Below, one piece after another: positions 18,600 through 27,115 of a stretch of 64,000 nt of DNA. The DNA is taken from contig NZ_JADILO010000002.1 of NCBI RefSeq assembly GCF_015278125.1, forward strand, positions 186,001 through 250,000. Reading direction: 5' to 3'. Positions within the stretch are counted from its first letter, which is position 1; every line of letters starts with the position of its first letter. A program made the position numbers and the translations under genes. Origin of the DNA: Vibrio fluminensis. GTDB lineage: Bacteria; Pseudomonadota; Gammaproteobacteria; Enterobacterales; Vibrionaceae. Below the pieces are notes generated by a model that saw nothing but the letters and a program-made list of their open reading frames with translations, did not search any database and was not told the origin of the DNA.

Positions 18600-18740
18600 A
18601 CTCGTATAACTAAATTTGCGTGCTACTTAAAATTTTATAAATACCCGTTAAATTTAACGTAACTGATAACTACACGCATTAGCATTATTGCTCTAGTATC
18701 GCGATAAAAATTTTCACAGTTAAGAGAAAGGAGACTTATC

Positions 18741-20939
18741 GTGAAACCAACATTATCCGCGATAGCTGTTATGTCCGCTATTTCTGGCGGTGTGACAGCA
18801 GAAGAAATAGAACAGCAATATGCAGAGACTGATGTCATCGTTGTTCAAGGTCAAAAGATTGCTCGCTCTATACAAGAGACTAAAGAGAGTGTTGCAGTAT
18901 TAACTGATGACGACATTGAGCAATATGAAATTCGTGATTTAAATGAAGCTTTTGCTGTAACAGCCAACGTCTATGACATGGGGTCTGGTGAAGTGTTTGG
19001 TATTCGCGGTGTGTCGCAGAACTCTGCTTCAACCGGCGGTGGAACCGGTGAAATGGGGAGCTTGTACGTCGATGGTGTCGCGTATACCGGTTATGCCAGT
19101 CGATTCATGAACAAAGAGGTATGGGATGTCGAGCAGATTGAAGTACTACGTGGTCCCCAATCGACAAATGTAGGAAGAAATGCCCTAATTGGTGCTGTGG
19201 TTGTGACATCAAAGCGACCAGAATTGGGTTATTATGATGCAGCTCTTCGCTTAGGCGCAGGTAGTTATGGACGAGAAGTTGTTGATGTCATGTTTAACGC
19301 GCCAATAGGTGAGAATGCTGCATTTCGTTTAACTGGGCAATTCCATGAGTCTGATGGCTTTATTGAAAGTGATGTGTTCAATACGGATAGATACGACGCA
19401 AGAACCAACAATAATGTACGTGCTCAACTACTTTTGGAACCGAGTGATAGATGGAGTCTTAATCTTACGGCTCAATATGTAGAGACAGAAAAAGGCGAGG
19501 ATATCTATTTTGTTGATCCAGATAACGGCGTTCCTTTAGATAACCGTAAATCATTTGATGATGTGCGTGCCGATGAAGATTATCAAGGGTTCACGGCTGC
19601 TATTGATTTTACCTATTATCTCACTCCTCAATGGACACTGAATTCAATAACGTCGTACCTCGATGGCGAATATGACCGTATAGATGACGCAGACAGAATT
19701 CCTAATCTGACTGGAAATCAAATTTCACGCAATGTTAAAGATAGGAATATCGCTCAGGAGTTGCGTTTTAATTACGATAGCGAAAATGTTCAAGGGGTAA
19801 CAGGTGTCTATTTAACTGAAATCAATCAAAAGATTTCCACCAATCGACTAGAGCTCTATTCGCTACATTCACTTTTAGCCGCACAAGTTCCGGCTGCATT
19901 CCTTCCGTTATATCAAGATATTGTACAAGCGGACACGGACAGTTTTTACGATAAAACCATTCAGAATATGGCATTTTTTACCGAGTGGGACTATACGTTT
20001 GCACCGAAATGGACAGCTTCGATTGGTTTCCGCTATGACTATGAAAAAAGTGAGATTGCACCATCGTCTCAAGAGCGCAGTATTGTTGGAGGGTTAGCTC
20101 TGCCAGCGGTACCAGCACTTCAGCCAGTTAACGACTACTTAAGCAGTTTAGTTGGTACAACGACACAGCCTTTGCAAGATACGTCTTATTTCGCATTTTT
20201 ACCGCAGGTTGGTTTAAGTTACCAAATCAATTTTGATCACTCTGTGAGCGCATTTTATAAGCGGGGCTATCGCTCAGGGGGGACAGATATCGATGCGACT
20301 GGCGAAACCCATAGTTTTGAACCGGAATATTTGGATAATTTTGAATTAGCGTTCCGTTCTGAGTGGTTAGATGGTGATCTTGTTACTAATGCCAACCTTT
20401 ACTATGGCAAGTGGAAAGATCAGCAAGTGGACATTTGTATCGGGTCGGGCACACAAGTGTGTTATACCGAAAACGCTGGTAAATCTGAAATATATGGCTT
20501 AGAGCTAGAAAGCTTCTATCAAGTGAATCATGATCTGAGCCTGTTTGCGAACCTCGGTATTGCGCGAACGGAGTTCAAAGATTACGTCGGAGCAGAAGGT
20601 GATTTTTCAGGAAATCAATTTGCATATAGCCCAGAGTATACCGCTGCGATAGGGGCAAGTTACTTTATTACTGAACGTATTTACACAACCGCTAGTGCGA
20701 ACTACATGAGCGAGATGTTTGGTGATCAAGAAAATCGTGACGAGTTTAAAACGGATGCTCGAACTATTTACAATTTAACAGCGGGTTATATGGGGGATAA
20801 CTTCAAGCTTGATGCCTACGTTAAAAACCTGACAGATAAATTCTATATTCAAGGCAATTATGAAGGCACGTTAGGTGATCAAACAATTCGCGCGGGTGCC
20901 CCTAGAGAATTCGGAGTCAATCTCACTGTATTTATGTAG
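18741..20939 (+). CDS. TonB-dependent outer-membrane receptor
   Basis: 732 residues from GTG 18741 with AAAGGAG 7 bases upstream. Signal peptide to about residue 20, TonB-box-like TDVIVVQGQK, plug domain (about 40-160) with IRGVSQNS and VEVLRGPQST-type motifs, then a beta-barrel ending in a terminal aromatic-type residue pattern (FGVNLTVFM). Two close cysteines in a late loop (VDICIGSGTQVCY, about 570-585) probably form a disulphide. It does not carry the signature of ferrichrome-type receptors. The divergent FpvG-like operon and Fur box suggest an iron-chelate ligand, but the ligand is unknown. Confidence 0.88.
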   Translation: MKPTLSAIAVMSAISGGVTAEEIEQQYAETDVIVVQGQKIARSIQETKESVAVLTDDDIEQYEIRDLNEAFAVTANVYDMGSGEVFGIRGVSQNSASTGGGTGEMGSLYVDGVAYTGYASRFMNKEVWDVEQIEVLRGPQSTNVGRNALIGAVVVTSKRPELGYYDAALRLGAGSYGREVVDVMFNAPIGENAAFRLTGQFHESDGFIESDVFNTDRYDARTNNNVRAQLLLEPSDRWSLNLTAQYVETEKGEDIYFVDPDNGVPLDNRKSFDDVRADEDYQGFTAAIDFTYYLTPQWTLNSITSYLDGEYDRIDDADRIPNLTGNQISRNVKDRNIAQELRFNYDSENVQGVTGVYLTEINQKISTNRLELYSLHSLLAAQVPAAFLPLYQDIVQADTDSFYDKTIQNMAFFTEWDYTFAPKWTASIGFRYDYEKSEIAPSSQERSIVGGLALPAVPALQPVNDYLSSLVGTTTQPLQDTSYFAFLPQVGLSYQINFDHSVSAFYKRGYRSGGTDIDATGETHSFEPEYLDNFELAFRSEWLDGDLVTNANLYYGKWKDQQVDICIGSGTQVCYTENAGKSEIYGLELESFYQVNHDLSLFANLGIARTEFKDYVGAEGDFSGNQFAYSPEYTAAIGASYFITERIYTTASANYMSEMFGDQENRDEFKTDARTIYNLTAGYMGDNFKLDAYVKNLTDKFYIQGNYEGTLGDQTIRAGAPREFGVNLTVFM

Positions 20940-20957
20940 ATTCATTTAGTATATATG

Positions 20958-20982
20958 AAGCGCGCTTTATGCGCGCTTTTTT
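20958..20982 (+). terminator. Receptor gene terminator
   Basis: AAGCGCGC-TTTAT-GCGCGCTT followed by TTTT, 19 bases after the stop. Confidence 0.9.
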
Positions 20983-21186
20983 CGTTCCTAAGCGAACAGT
21001 GAGCATCATTGTTGTTTTAGTGCCATTAGGAATGCTTGTTTAAATTTGCTGACATTTATTTACACTTTAACGATGAAGTATCGGTTTGAATTCACAGTTT
21101 CTGACGCGTTTAGATAGCAACAGCGGTATAATCGCAAACGGAAAGCTCAAATTTCCCTATGTTCACTTTCTCATAACGGATTATAA

Positions 21187-21693
21187 ATGCAGTTAAAGAA
21201 AATCGACAAACAGCTTTATCGCTCACGTTTAAACATCACTATAGTTACTTGCATTGCTATTTTGGCGATCTCAAGCTTAGCGGTTTCTCAGCTTTTGATA
21301 CATCTATTTCCTGACCCATCAGGTTCTCATTTTCATTGGAACTTGATCGGCGTTATTGTAAGTGCAGCAGGGTTAGTGACCACCTTAATCAAGTTCAAGT
21401 CTCATCCTAAAATGTATGAAGTGGCTTATGTGTGGGATTTAAAACAAGAACTCAACTTGATTTATCGTAAAAACAGGCAACTCTTGGCGGCAGCGGAGCA
21501 GGGAAACGCATCGGCTATGCAAGTGCTGCATTTCAGTTATCAAGGCTCACGCCAGTTGTGGCAACTGGATGACAATACTATCACTATGACCAGCTTGAAT
21601 AAGGCGGAAGAAAAACTAGAGTTATGGGCGAATACGCACTCGGTGAGTTTGGATATTACAAAATATCATAGAGATATGCATAAGTCGCTGTGA
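21187..21693 (+). CDS. DUF3087 membrane protein
   Basis: 168 residues. Two transmembrane segments near residues 16-38 and 51-68 flank FHWNLIGV; the cytosolic part contains AYVWDLKQELNLIYRKNR and YQGSRQLWQLDDNTIT, the conserved blocks of DUF3087. Function unknown. About 250 bases separate it from the receptor terminator, so it has its own promoter; it is followed by an MmcQ/YjbR gene after 35 bases and may be co-transcribed with it. Confidence 0.8.
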   Translation: MQLKKIDKQLYRSRLNITIVTCIAILAISSLAVSQLLIHLFPDPSGSHFHWNLIGVIVSAAGLVTTLIKFKSHPKMYEVAYVWDLKQELNLIYRKNRQLLAAAEQGNASAMQVLHFSYQGSRQLWQLDDNTITMTSLNKAEEKLELWANTHSVSLDITKYHRDMHKSL

Positions 21694-21728
21694 TTATGCT
21701 CGACCAAATTCCTTGGAGTTAAGTGGTT

Positions 21729-22094
21729 ATGAATTACGAACAGTTTAATGAATTTTGCAGCAAGCTTCCCGCGACTAGCTATGTAGTGCAGTGGGGTAAC
21801 TCTCATGTTTGGAAAGTTGGTGGTAAGGTATTTGCCATTGGCGGGTGGAGCAAAGAAAACAAACCAGCATTCACGTTTAAAACCTCAGATCGCAATTACG
21901 ATTTTCTTCATGACTTAGAAGGTTATATTCCTGCGCCATATTTTGCGAATCGCGGAATGAAATGGATCCAACAAATCGAAACTTCCGGCAGTTTAGATGA
22001 CGATCTGAAATATTATCTGGCGGAGTCTTATCAGATTGTAGCAGCAGGTTTGAGTAAAACTAAGCGTAAAGAGCTTGGTATAGATATTAACTGA
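21729..22094 (+). CDS. MmcQ/YjbR family protein
   Basis: About 121 residues with the CyaY-like double-wing fold. Family markers are SYVVQWGNSHVWKVGGKVFA near the N-terminus, then FKTSDRNYDFL and the PAPYFANRGMKWIQ block. ATG 21729 gives the usual N-terminus MNYEQFNEFC; a GTG at 21723 is closer to GGAG and is an alternative. Function in cells is unclear; some members bind DNA. Confidence 0.85.
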   Translation: MNYEQFNEFCSKLPATSYVVQWGNSHVWKVGGKVFAIGGWSKENKPAFTFKTSDRNYDFLHDLEGYIPAPYFANRGMKWIQQIETSGSLDDDLKYYLAESYQIVAAGLSKTKRKELGIDIN

Positions 22095-22150
22095 GAATAA
22101 CAGTGAGTCTATGATTACTAGGCTTAAACTCTGGTTGAGAAAAGGGATTT

Positions 22151-22900
22151 ATGAAACAAAAAATATTAGTAGCGTGTTCATTGTTGAGCGTTGTTGCTCT
22201 GTTTTTTATCGGCAAGAGAAGTGGAGAAGAGCTATCGTTTCAACAATGTGAATTTGAGCAGATAGTAGAAACGCCAGTGCATTTTTTCATCACTCAATCA
22301 ACGAGAGTAGAGAAATTAGAAAAGCATATCGATTATTCGAATCTCATTCTTGCCAATTCTTGTGTACCGATGAAACGAACATTGGCAAGTGTCAGTTACG
22401 TTGATGCCAATGCGTTTGCTGATCTGGATGATATAGGTAAGTTGCATCGTAAGCTTGTTAGCCTAGAAGAAGGTAAGATCCAGTCTCTGCAGCAACTCGG
22501 CAGCTATTATGTGCTGGTTTTGGAAAATGAACATCCCTTTGTTCAAAGCGGTTGGTCTGGGCGCGCTCATGGAAATTTTAGTCAAAGTTTTGTGTTACTC
22601 GCAGCTAATGCAGAAGAACATATACTAGAGCATGAGCTAGGTCATTTAGCCTGGGCTTGGCATAATGATGAACCAATACATTGGTTAAAGGGGCAGTTGT
22701 TACCTGAGTTTCACCAATATATTAAGCCTTACGCAAGAGGTGCATTGTGTCAGGACGCAGGTACTGTTATGACGTATGCCGAAAAAGTACTGCCGATTTA
22801 TTCATCTCCAGAGATTGACTATTTTGGTACCGCTTGTGGTGATGAAGAGACGGCTGACAATGCGCGACTTATGCGAGAATTTGCTCAGTCTTTGATGTAA
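22151..22900 (+). CDS. Exported metzincin-like zinc metalloprotease
   Basis: 249 residues. A hydrophobic N-terminus (residues 4-21) is a signal peptide or anchor. The active-site helix is HELGHLAWAWH (HExxHxxxxxH), so the third ligand is a histidine as in metzincins, but the usual Gly before it is replaced by Trp. TVMTYAE about 45 residues later fits the Met-turn. Cysteines in the mature part suggest disulphides. I do not recognise a close family; distant reprolysin-like or archaemetzincin-like relatives are possible. No cognate inhibitor or secretion gene is adjacent. Confidence 0.7.
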   Translation: MKQKILVACSLLSVVALFFIGKRSGEELSFQQCEFEQIVETPVHFFITQSTRVEKLEKHIDYSNLILANSCVPMKRTLASVSYVDANAFADLDDIGKLHRKLVSLEEGKIQSLQQLGSYYVLVLENEHPFVQSGWSGRAHGNFSQSFVLLAANAEEHILEHELGHLAWAWHNDEPIHWLKGQLLPEFHQYIKPYARGALCQDAGTVMTYAEKVLPIYSSPEIDYFGTACGDEETADNARLMREFAQSLM

Positions 22901-23099
22901 CAAACGTTCCTTTTGAGCATGTAATTTACTTGATTGCTTTGTTCCTTAATTACGGTATCAGTTCATAACGTGTCGCTAGTTGTTTTCAATATTCTTATTA
23001 GTTATCCAAACTTTGATGTTGCTTTCAGGTGTGGATGTGTCACTCCTCGCAAATACGCTACGTTTTGTACGATAATTTCATTTGCTTAAATCCTATGGC

Positions 23100-23130
23100 T
23101 TGACCTCAATTTAAGTTGAGGTTTTAAGCT
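23100..23130 (+). promoter_or_regulatory. SoxR-type promoter of the VOC gene
   Basis: -35 TTGACC (23100-23105), a 19-bp spacer and -10 TAAGCT (23125-23130), with dyad CCTCAATTTAAGTTGAGG at 23104-23121. It is the same architecture as the site at 12123-12153 and differs in only a few bases. It faces the VOC gene 76 bases downstream. Confidence 0.8.
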
Positions 23131-23145
23131 TGCCCCACGGTGATA

Positions 23146-23167
23146 ATACCAATCAGGATAAGTAAGT
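23146..23167 (+). repeat. Lone end of the MITE found at 34497-34659
   Basis: These 22 bases (ATACCAATCAGGATAAGTAA and two more) are identical to the inverted right end of the MITE near the copper operon. No partner end is present nearby, so this is a remnant or a terminal fragment inside the leader of the VOC gene. Confidence 0.7.
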
Positions 23168-23206
23168 AATCAAACAATTCGTATATTAGTTAAGGAATGG
23201 AATCTT

Positions 23207-23581
23207 ATGAATATGAATCAAGTTATCGTGGCTGTAGATAACATCGAAGAAGCGGTAATGTTTTACAAAACTCTTGGGCTAAATCAAATTGTTGAAGATG
23301 ATCATTATGCTCGTTTTTCTTTTCCCGATGGCGATGCAACATTTTCTGTTTATTTAGACCCAGCAAAGAAAGCGATTGAGTGCAGAGCCGTTATTTATTT
23401 TGAACATGAAAGACTCGATGAGTTGGTAATGACGCTTAAAGGTAAAGGCATAGAGTTTGATCAAGAACCGATAGATCAACCTTATCTATGGCGAGAGGCG
23501 GTATTAAGTGACCCGTCAGGGAATAAAATAAAGCTATACTGGGCGGGTGAAAATCGCCTCAATCCGCCGTGGAAAATATAA
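23207..23581 (+). CDS. VOC family (glyoxalase/bleomycin-resistance fold) protein
   Basis: 124 residues with two beta-alpha-beta-beta-beta modules: MNMNQVIVAVDNIEEAVMFYKTLGL opens the first, and AVLSDPSGNKIKLYW closes the second. The usual first metal ligand (His/Gln near residue 5-6) reads as Gln/Val, so metal dependence is unclear; single-module VOC proteins act as dimers. Substrate unknown. The SoxR-type promoter upstream suggests a role under redox-cycling drugs or quinones. Confidence 0.85.
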   Translation: MNMNQVIVAVDNIEEAVMFYKTLGLNQIVEDDHYARFSFPDGDATFSVYLDPAKKAIECRAVIYFEHERLDELVMTLKGKGIEFDQEPIDQPYLWREAVLSDPSGNKIKLYWAGENRLNPPWKI

Positions 23582-23819
23582 ATTCGTTTATTATTTGTGG
23601 CATTAATTATTTGTTTTAGCTGTTGTTGTTGGAAACCTCATGAACGAGGCGACTGATTTTCGAACTCGCTCGTAAGTTAGAGTTTCTGATATGCTTTTTG
23701 AGTTAATGGTGTCATTAAGTATCTAGTTCATCACTATTTTATACAGTACGATGCATTTTTAGTTCTAAAGAAAATGAAACTTCAGAATAATTAAAAGTGT
23801 CTCTATTTCAGGAGTGAAG

Positions 23820-24212
23820 ATGGATACTAGAGAGCTATATCTAGCCGTAATGCAAAACAGAGAAAAAATTGATTTATCGCTACTAGGTATTGAGCAGTTT
23901 GAATTGCTTGTCACAGCTTATAGTAGTTGTGGAGATGGGTTTGCTAACGCAATAGGCTATTGCTTGCAAATTCGCGAAGGCAGTGGTGAGGTGGGAGCTG
24001 ACAATCAGGTGTTTTTAAGACATGCCGATGGCACGATTCGCGTACATCATCAGCAAGCGTTTTATCGTGTTAATGAGGCGTTCAAACAAGACGTTTTAGC
24101 GTTGTTTGCGATTCGCCCAGAGGATGAAGATAGTCAGCAAGAACTCACTTGTCCAAATGGTATTACTGAAACTGGCTTTAGAGTTGCGCTTCGTAATGAT
24201 TGTTATCAGTAA
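23820..24212 (+). CDS. Hypothetical soluble protein
   Basis: 130 residues from ATG 23820 with AGGAG 6-7 bases upstream (a GTG two codons earlier is less likely). No signal peptide, TM or catalytic motif; QVFLRHADGTIRVHHQQAF and DEDSQQELTCPNGIT look like surface-exposed beta regions. I do not recognise it. Its first 28 codons and part of its upstream region have a decayed copy at 25358-25450. Confidence 0.65.
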   Translation: MDTRELYLAVMQNREKIDLSLLGIEQFELLVTAYSSCGDGFANAIGYCLQIREGSGEVGADNQVFLRHADGTIRVHHQQAFYRVNEAFKQDVLALFAIRPEDEDSQQELTCPNGITETGFRVALRNDCYQ

Positions 24213-24353
24213 ACACTAATTTTAGTCGCTAAGCGACAAAGTATATTTTATGCAGTCACCTAAGTTGTCGCTTTGGGTGACTGAGAATACTTGTAAATAT
24301 AATCCTTGAATTTGAGTGCTTGGGTTTGGGGTTAGTACCTTTAAATCAATGCA

Positions 24354-25088
24354 TTATTGTTGGGGAATTTCCTCTCCGCCGCTATTCCAATCCTTCCAGC
24401 CATGGAATTTCATTGGTTCTTGATCTGCTAACTGATTTACGTGGTTTCTCCAATCATTCAGCGTTTGGTGTATATCCGCTTTAAACTGCTCTTCTGTTTT
24501 ATAGGTGAAGCCTTTATTTTGAATTTCAGTGGCAAGAAAAGGAGGCAGAACAGTAAAGCCCATGTAATGCAGTGAAAAATTGATTGAACGGAGTAGGTCT
24601 TCTATTTCGCCACCCCCTCTACCATTGGTGGTAAACGTAGAAAGTGGTGCTCCTGATGTAACAGAGCATATTGCACGTTTGCCTTTAAAGTAGCCCTTAT
24701 CATAGCGCATGGTACTGGTATATAAGCCACCACCGACAAAAACCCGATCGAACCAACCTTTTAACATCGCGGGTTGTTGATGCCACCACAAAGGGAATTG
24801 GAAAATCACCAAATCACTCTGCTCTAAGCGTTTAATTTCCAATGCCACATCATCAGCAAGTGTATTAGTTTTATAGGCATTTCTTTGCTCAGAAAGTACA
24901 TCGAAACGTTGCCGCTCAACTCTATTTCGGTAATGTTCTTTGCGCTCAACTGGGTCGAAATTCTGCGCGTACAGATCAGATACTGTAACTTGATGACCTT
25001 GAGCCTGCAGAGCCGATAGTGCGGCTCTTGTCATAGAACCATTAAATGAATTGGCTTCAGGGTGACAATGCACGATAAGAATATTCAA
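24354..25088 (-). CDS. Flavodoxin-fold NAD(P)H:quinone oxidoreductase
   Basis: 244 residues. Flavodoxin_2 fold opening NILIVHCHPEANSFNGSM; FQFPLWWHQQPAMLKGWFDRVF is the signature of NQO1/MdaB-like FMN or FAD reductases, which reduce quinones by two electrons. I chose the TTG at 25086-25088 because AAGGAGG lies exactly 5 bases upstream and translation then begins at the conserved NILIVHCHP; the longer frame to 25166 has no comparable site. It is convergent with the 23820 gene. Confidence 0.85.
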   Translation of the reverse strand: MNILIVHCHPEANSFNGSMTRAALSALQAQGHQVTVSDLYAQNFDPVERKEHYRNRVERQRFDVLSEQRNAYKTNTLADDVALEIKRLEQSDLVIFQFPLWWHQQPAMLKGWFDRVFVGGGLYTSTMRYDKGYFKGKRAICSVTSGAPLSTFTTNGRGGGEIEDLLRSINFSLHYMGFTVLPPFLATEIQNKGFTYKTEEQFKADIHQTLNDWRNHVNQLADQEPMKFHGWKDWNSGGEEIPQQ

Positions 25089-25608
25089 AGTGACCTCCTT
25101 GTTGTTGGCTAGGTATTCAAACATACTAAGTCGCAAAATACAGGAGCACTGAAGTGCTATATACATGAAGTAAGCCGCAATGTAACGGGCGTGAGTTTAT
25201 ATATTTGTCACTAGATTTCCTAAGTGGTCATTTTGATATTTCTAAATGATATTTTTGATAGCTAGCTCAGCCAAATATCATACAGTATGATGTTCTTCGT
25301 GCTTTTTTATTAGCGAACCCACAATGATGTGGCGAGGAAACATCCTTAGGAGATGAGATGGATACGAGAGAGCTATATCTATATAGCTGCAATGGAAAAC
25401 AGAGAAAAATTGATCTATCACTACAAGGCATTGAACTGTGTGGCCGCTAATTTAAGGCGGAAGAAATCAACACTATTTCTACTGTCATCTTGGCGCTGTT
25501 TATTCTTGAGGCGCTTCGCAGTACTATTTGTTAGTGACGCACTTTTCTTATAACAAGTCCAATATAAAGCTTATTCATTTTGGCAAAAAACGGGAGAAAT
25601 TGGTTGTT
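25089..25608. other. Gene-poor region with decayed gene copy
   Basis: 520 bases between the quinone reductase start and the serine hydrolase. It contains the decayed copy at 25358-25450 and, just before it, ATACAGTATGATG, which resembles ATACAGTACGATG upstream of the intact copy (near 23740). The rest shows no clear feature. Confidence 0.5.
25358..25450 (+). pseudogene. Truncated copy of the 23820 gene
   Basis: Reads MDTRELYLYSCNGKQRK then IDLSLQGIELCGR-stop, against MDTRELYLAVMQNREK-IDLSLLGIEQ in the intact gene. A +4 and a -1 change scramble the middle but restore frame; similarity stops after about 28 codons and a stop follows. AGGAG precedes the ATG. It is best read as a duplicated and decayed 5' end, though a 30-residue peptide could still be made. 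Confidence 0.65.
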
Positions 25609-27039
25609 ATGAAGTGTTTATTTCCTTATGTTTTTTTGCGTTTGGTAATGTTGTTCAGCATTATTCTAATTGGAACAGGTAGCGCTACAGCAAAGACGAG
25701 CATTGGCTCGCATGCATATACGGGGGTCTACCAGCAAGAAAATGATCCCACTGTAAATTTTTACGTGATCGAACGAGATGGCAAAGTTATTTTGCGCAGC
25801 GTGTGGGGCACGCTTGAGCTAGAGATCAACAGCCAAAATGGCTTTTCATTACCAGATTTTGGCATTTCTGCAAAATTTTCCAATTTGGAAGATGGTAAAT
25901 TTCTCAATTACGTAGAGTCGGTGGAAGGAGATTTACGGCATTTTAAGCGCGTTCAAGAAGAGCCATCTATAGCGTTAATCTATGCTAGCAACCCGAGTTT
26001 TACTAACTTTTCGCACTCCAGCCACCAACATTGTAACAATGATCATCTGTTTACAGTTTCTAATTCCAATAAAGAGTTGCCCGAGAGACTTTCAGAATTA
26101 GTCGAACAAATTGAATCAGACCGCTATGGATGGGGCAAACAGAACAGTTTGTTGATTTATAAAGATAATAGTCTGATTCTGGAAAGGTATTTTAATAGTT
26201 GGACTCGAAATGACCCACACCAAGTTCAATCTGTTAGTAAGAGTATCACCTCACTATTAATTGGTAGCTTGATTACTGAAGGTAAACTATCGGATGTAAA
26301 CAGGCCAATCATGGAATATCTACCTCACTATCGAGAGCTTTTTGATCAGGGTAAAGCCAAAATTACGTTAGCCAATTTCTTGAACATGGCAGCGGGATTG
26401 GATTGGGATGAGTGGAGCACTTCATACGGAAATCCTAGTAACGTCCGTCATCAAGAGTTGCACAGTGACGATGGTGTTGCTTTTACATTGGGACGACAAT
26501 TAACTCGCCAACCGGGCAAACACTTCTCATACAGTGGTGGCTATGTCTCCGTAGTAGGTGAGGTAGTGGCTAACATTGCTAAATTACCCACTGCCGCGGA
26601 TTACGCTCGAAATAGTGTTTTTAAAGAGCTGTGTTTTAAACATAGTTATTGGCTAAAACAGCATGATGGTAGAACGAATACCGGTGGCGGTGCGATGATG
26701 CGACCACTTGATATGCTCAAATTGGGTAAGTTGATGTTGGACGAAGGTAAATGGCAAGGTAAGCAGTTGATTGAAAAGCAGTGGGTGCTTGACTCTATGA
26801 ACCCGGCCACCAACCCTTACCGACCAAGTTATACATATTTTTGGTGGCATGAAGACTACTATGTGGGTAAAGACAAATATACAGCAGTGCTTGCTCGAGG
26901 TTGGGGCGGACAAGAGATAGCGGTTATCAAAGATCTTGATTTAGTCGTGGTAAAAACGGCATCAAATTTTACCAGGACACCTCAGCTCACGAATATGATG
27001 AAGCGATTTATTCTGCCAGCATTGGCTGAACAAATTTAA
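25609..27039 (+). CDS. Exported serine hydrolase of the beta-lactamase/PBP4* family
   Basis: 476 residues from ATG 25609, giving a signal peptide (MKCLFPYVFLRLVMLFSIILIG, cleavage after SATA). About 100 residues of beta-rich N-terminal region precede a beta-lactamase (class C-type) domain. The nucleophile motif is SVSK (HQVQSVSKSITSLLIGS), the second motif YSG (FSYSGGY), and the third RGWGG takes the place of the KTG/HxG motif. Likely an esterase or peptidase rather than a drug-resistance enzyme; substrate unknown. The longer frame from 25528 lacks a plausible start. Confidence 0.82.
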   Translation: MKCLFPYVFLRLVMLFSIILIGTGSATAKTSIGSHAYTGVYQQENDPTVNFYVIERDGKVILRSVWGTLELEINSQNGFSLPDFGISAKFSNLEDGKFLNYVESVEGDLRHFKRVQEEPSIALIYASNPSFTNFSHSSHQHCNNDHLFTVSNSNKELPERLSELVEQIESDRYGWGKQNSLLIYKDNSLILERYFNSWTRNDPHQVQSVSKSITSLLIGSLITEGKLSDVNRPIMEYLPHYRELFDQGKAKITLANFLNMAAGLDWDEWSTSYGNPSNVRHQELHSDDGVAFTLGRQLTRQPGKHFSYSGGYVSVVGEVVANIAKLPTAADYARNSVFKELCFKHSYWLKQHDGRTNTGGGAMMRPLDMLKLGKLMLDEGKWQGKQLIEKQWVLDSMNPATNPYRPSYTYFWWHEDYYVGKDKYTAVLARGWGGQEIAVIKDLDLVVVKTASNFTRTPQLTNMMKRFILPALAEQI

Positions 27040-27047
27040 TTTCGGTA

Positions 27048-27080
27048 TATACCCAAGCACCTTGAGGTTACTTGGGTATA
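27048..27080. repeat. Vibrio intergenic inverted repeat
   Basis: TATACCCAAG-N13-CTTGGGTATA, with a nested CACCTTGAGG. Elements of the ACCCAAG...CTTGGGT type are common between Vibrio genes. It lies between convergent genes and next to a separate terminator. Confidence 0.65.
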
Positions 27081-27108
27081 AATCCGCTCGCATTTAGCAG
27101 GCGGATTT
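27080..27108. terminator. Terminator between serine hydrolase and copI-like gene
   Basis: AAATCCGC-N13-GCGGATTT, with T-rich DNA on the plus side and A/T-rich on the minus side; it can serve both converging units. Confidence 0.7.
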
Positions 27109-27115
27109 GTATTGT

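Larger units (their letters stand above)
22901..23206. other. Intergenic region with SoxR-type promoter and lone MITE end
   Basis: About 300 bases without a gene. The left 190 bases show nothing clear. The right part holds the SoxR-type promoter (23100-23130), the MITE end (23146-23167) and the VOC gene leader. Confidence 0.6.

Noticed and set aside
27048..27080. Second MITE-like element
   Set aside because: It is a 33-bp palindrome typical of Vibrio intergenic repeats, with no long element or shared ends with the MITE.
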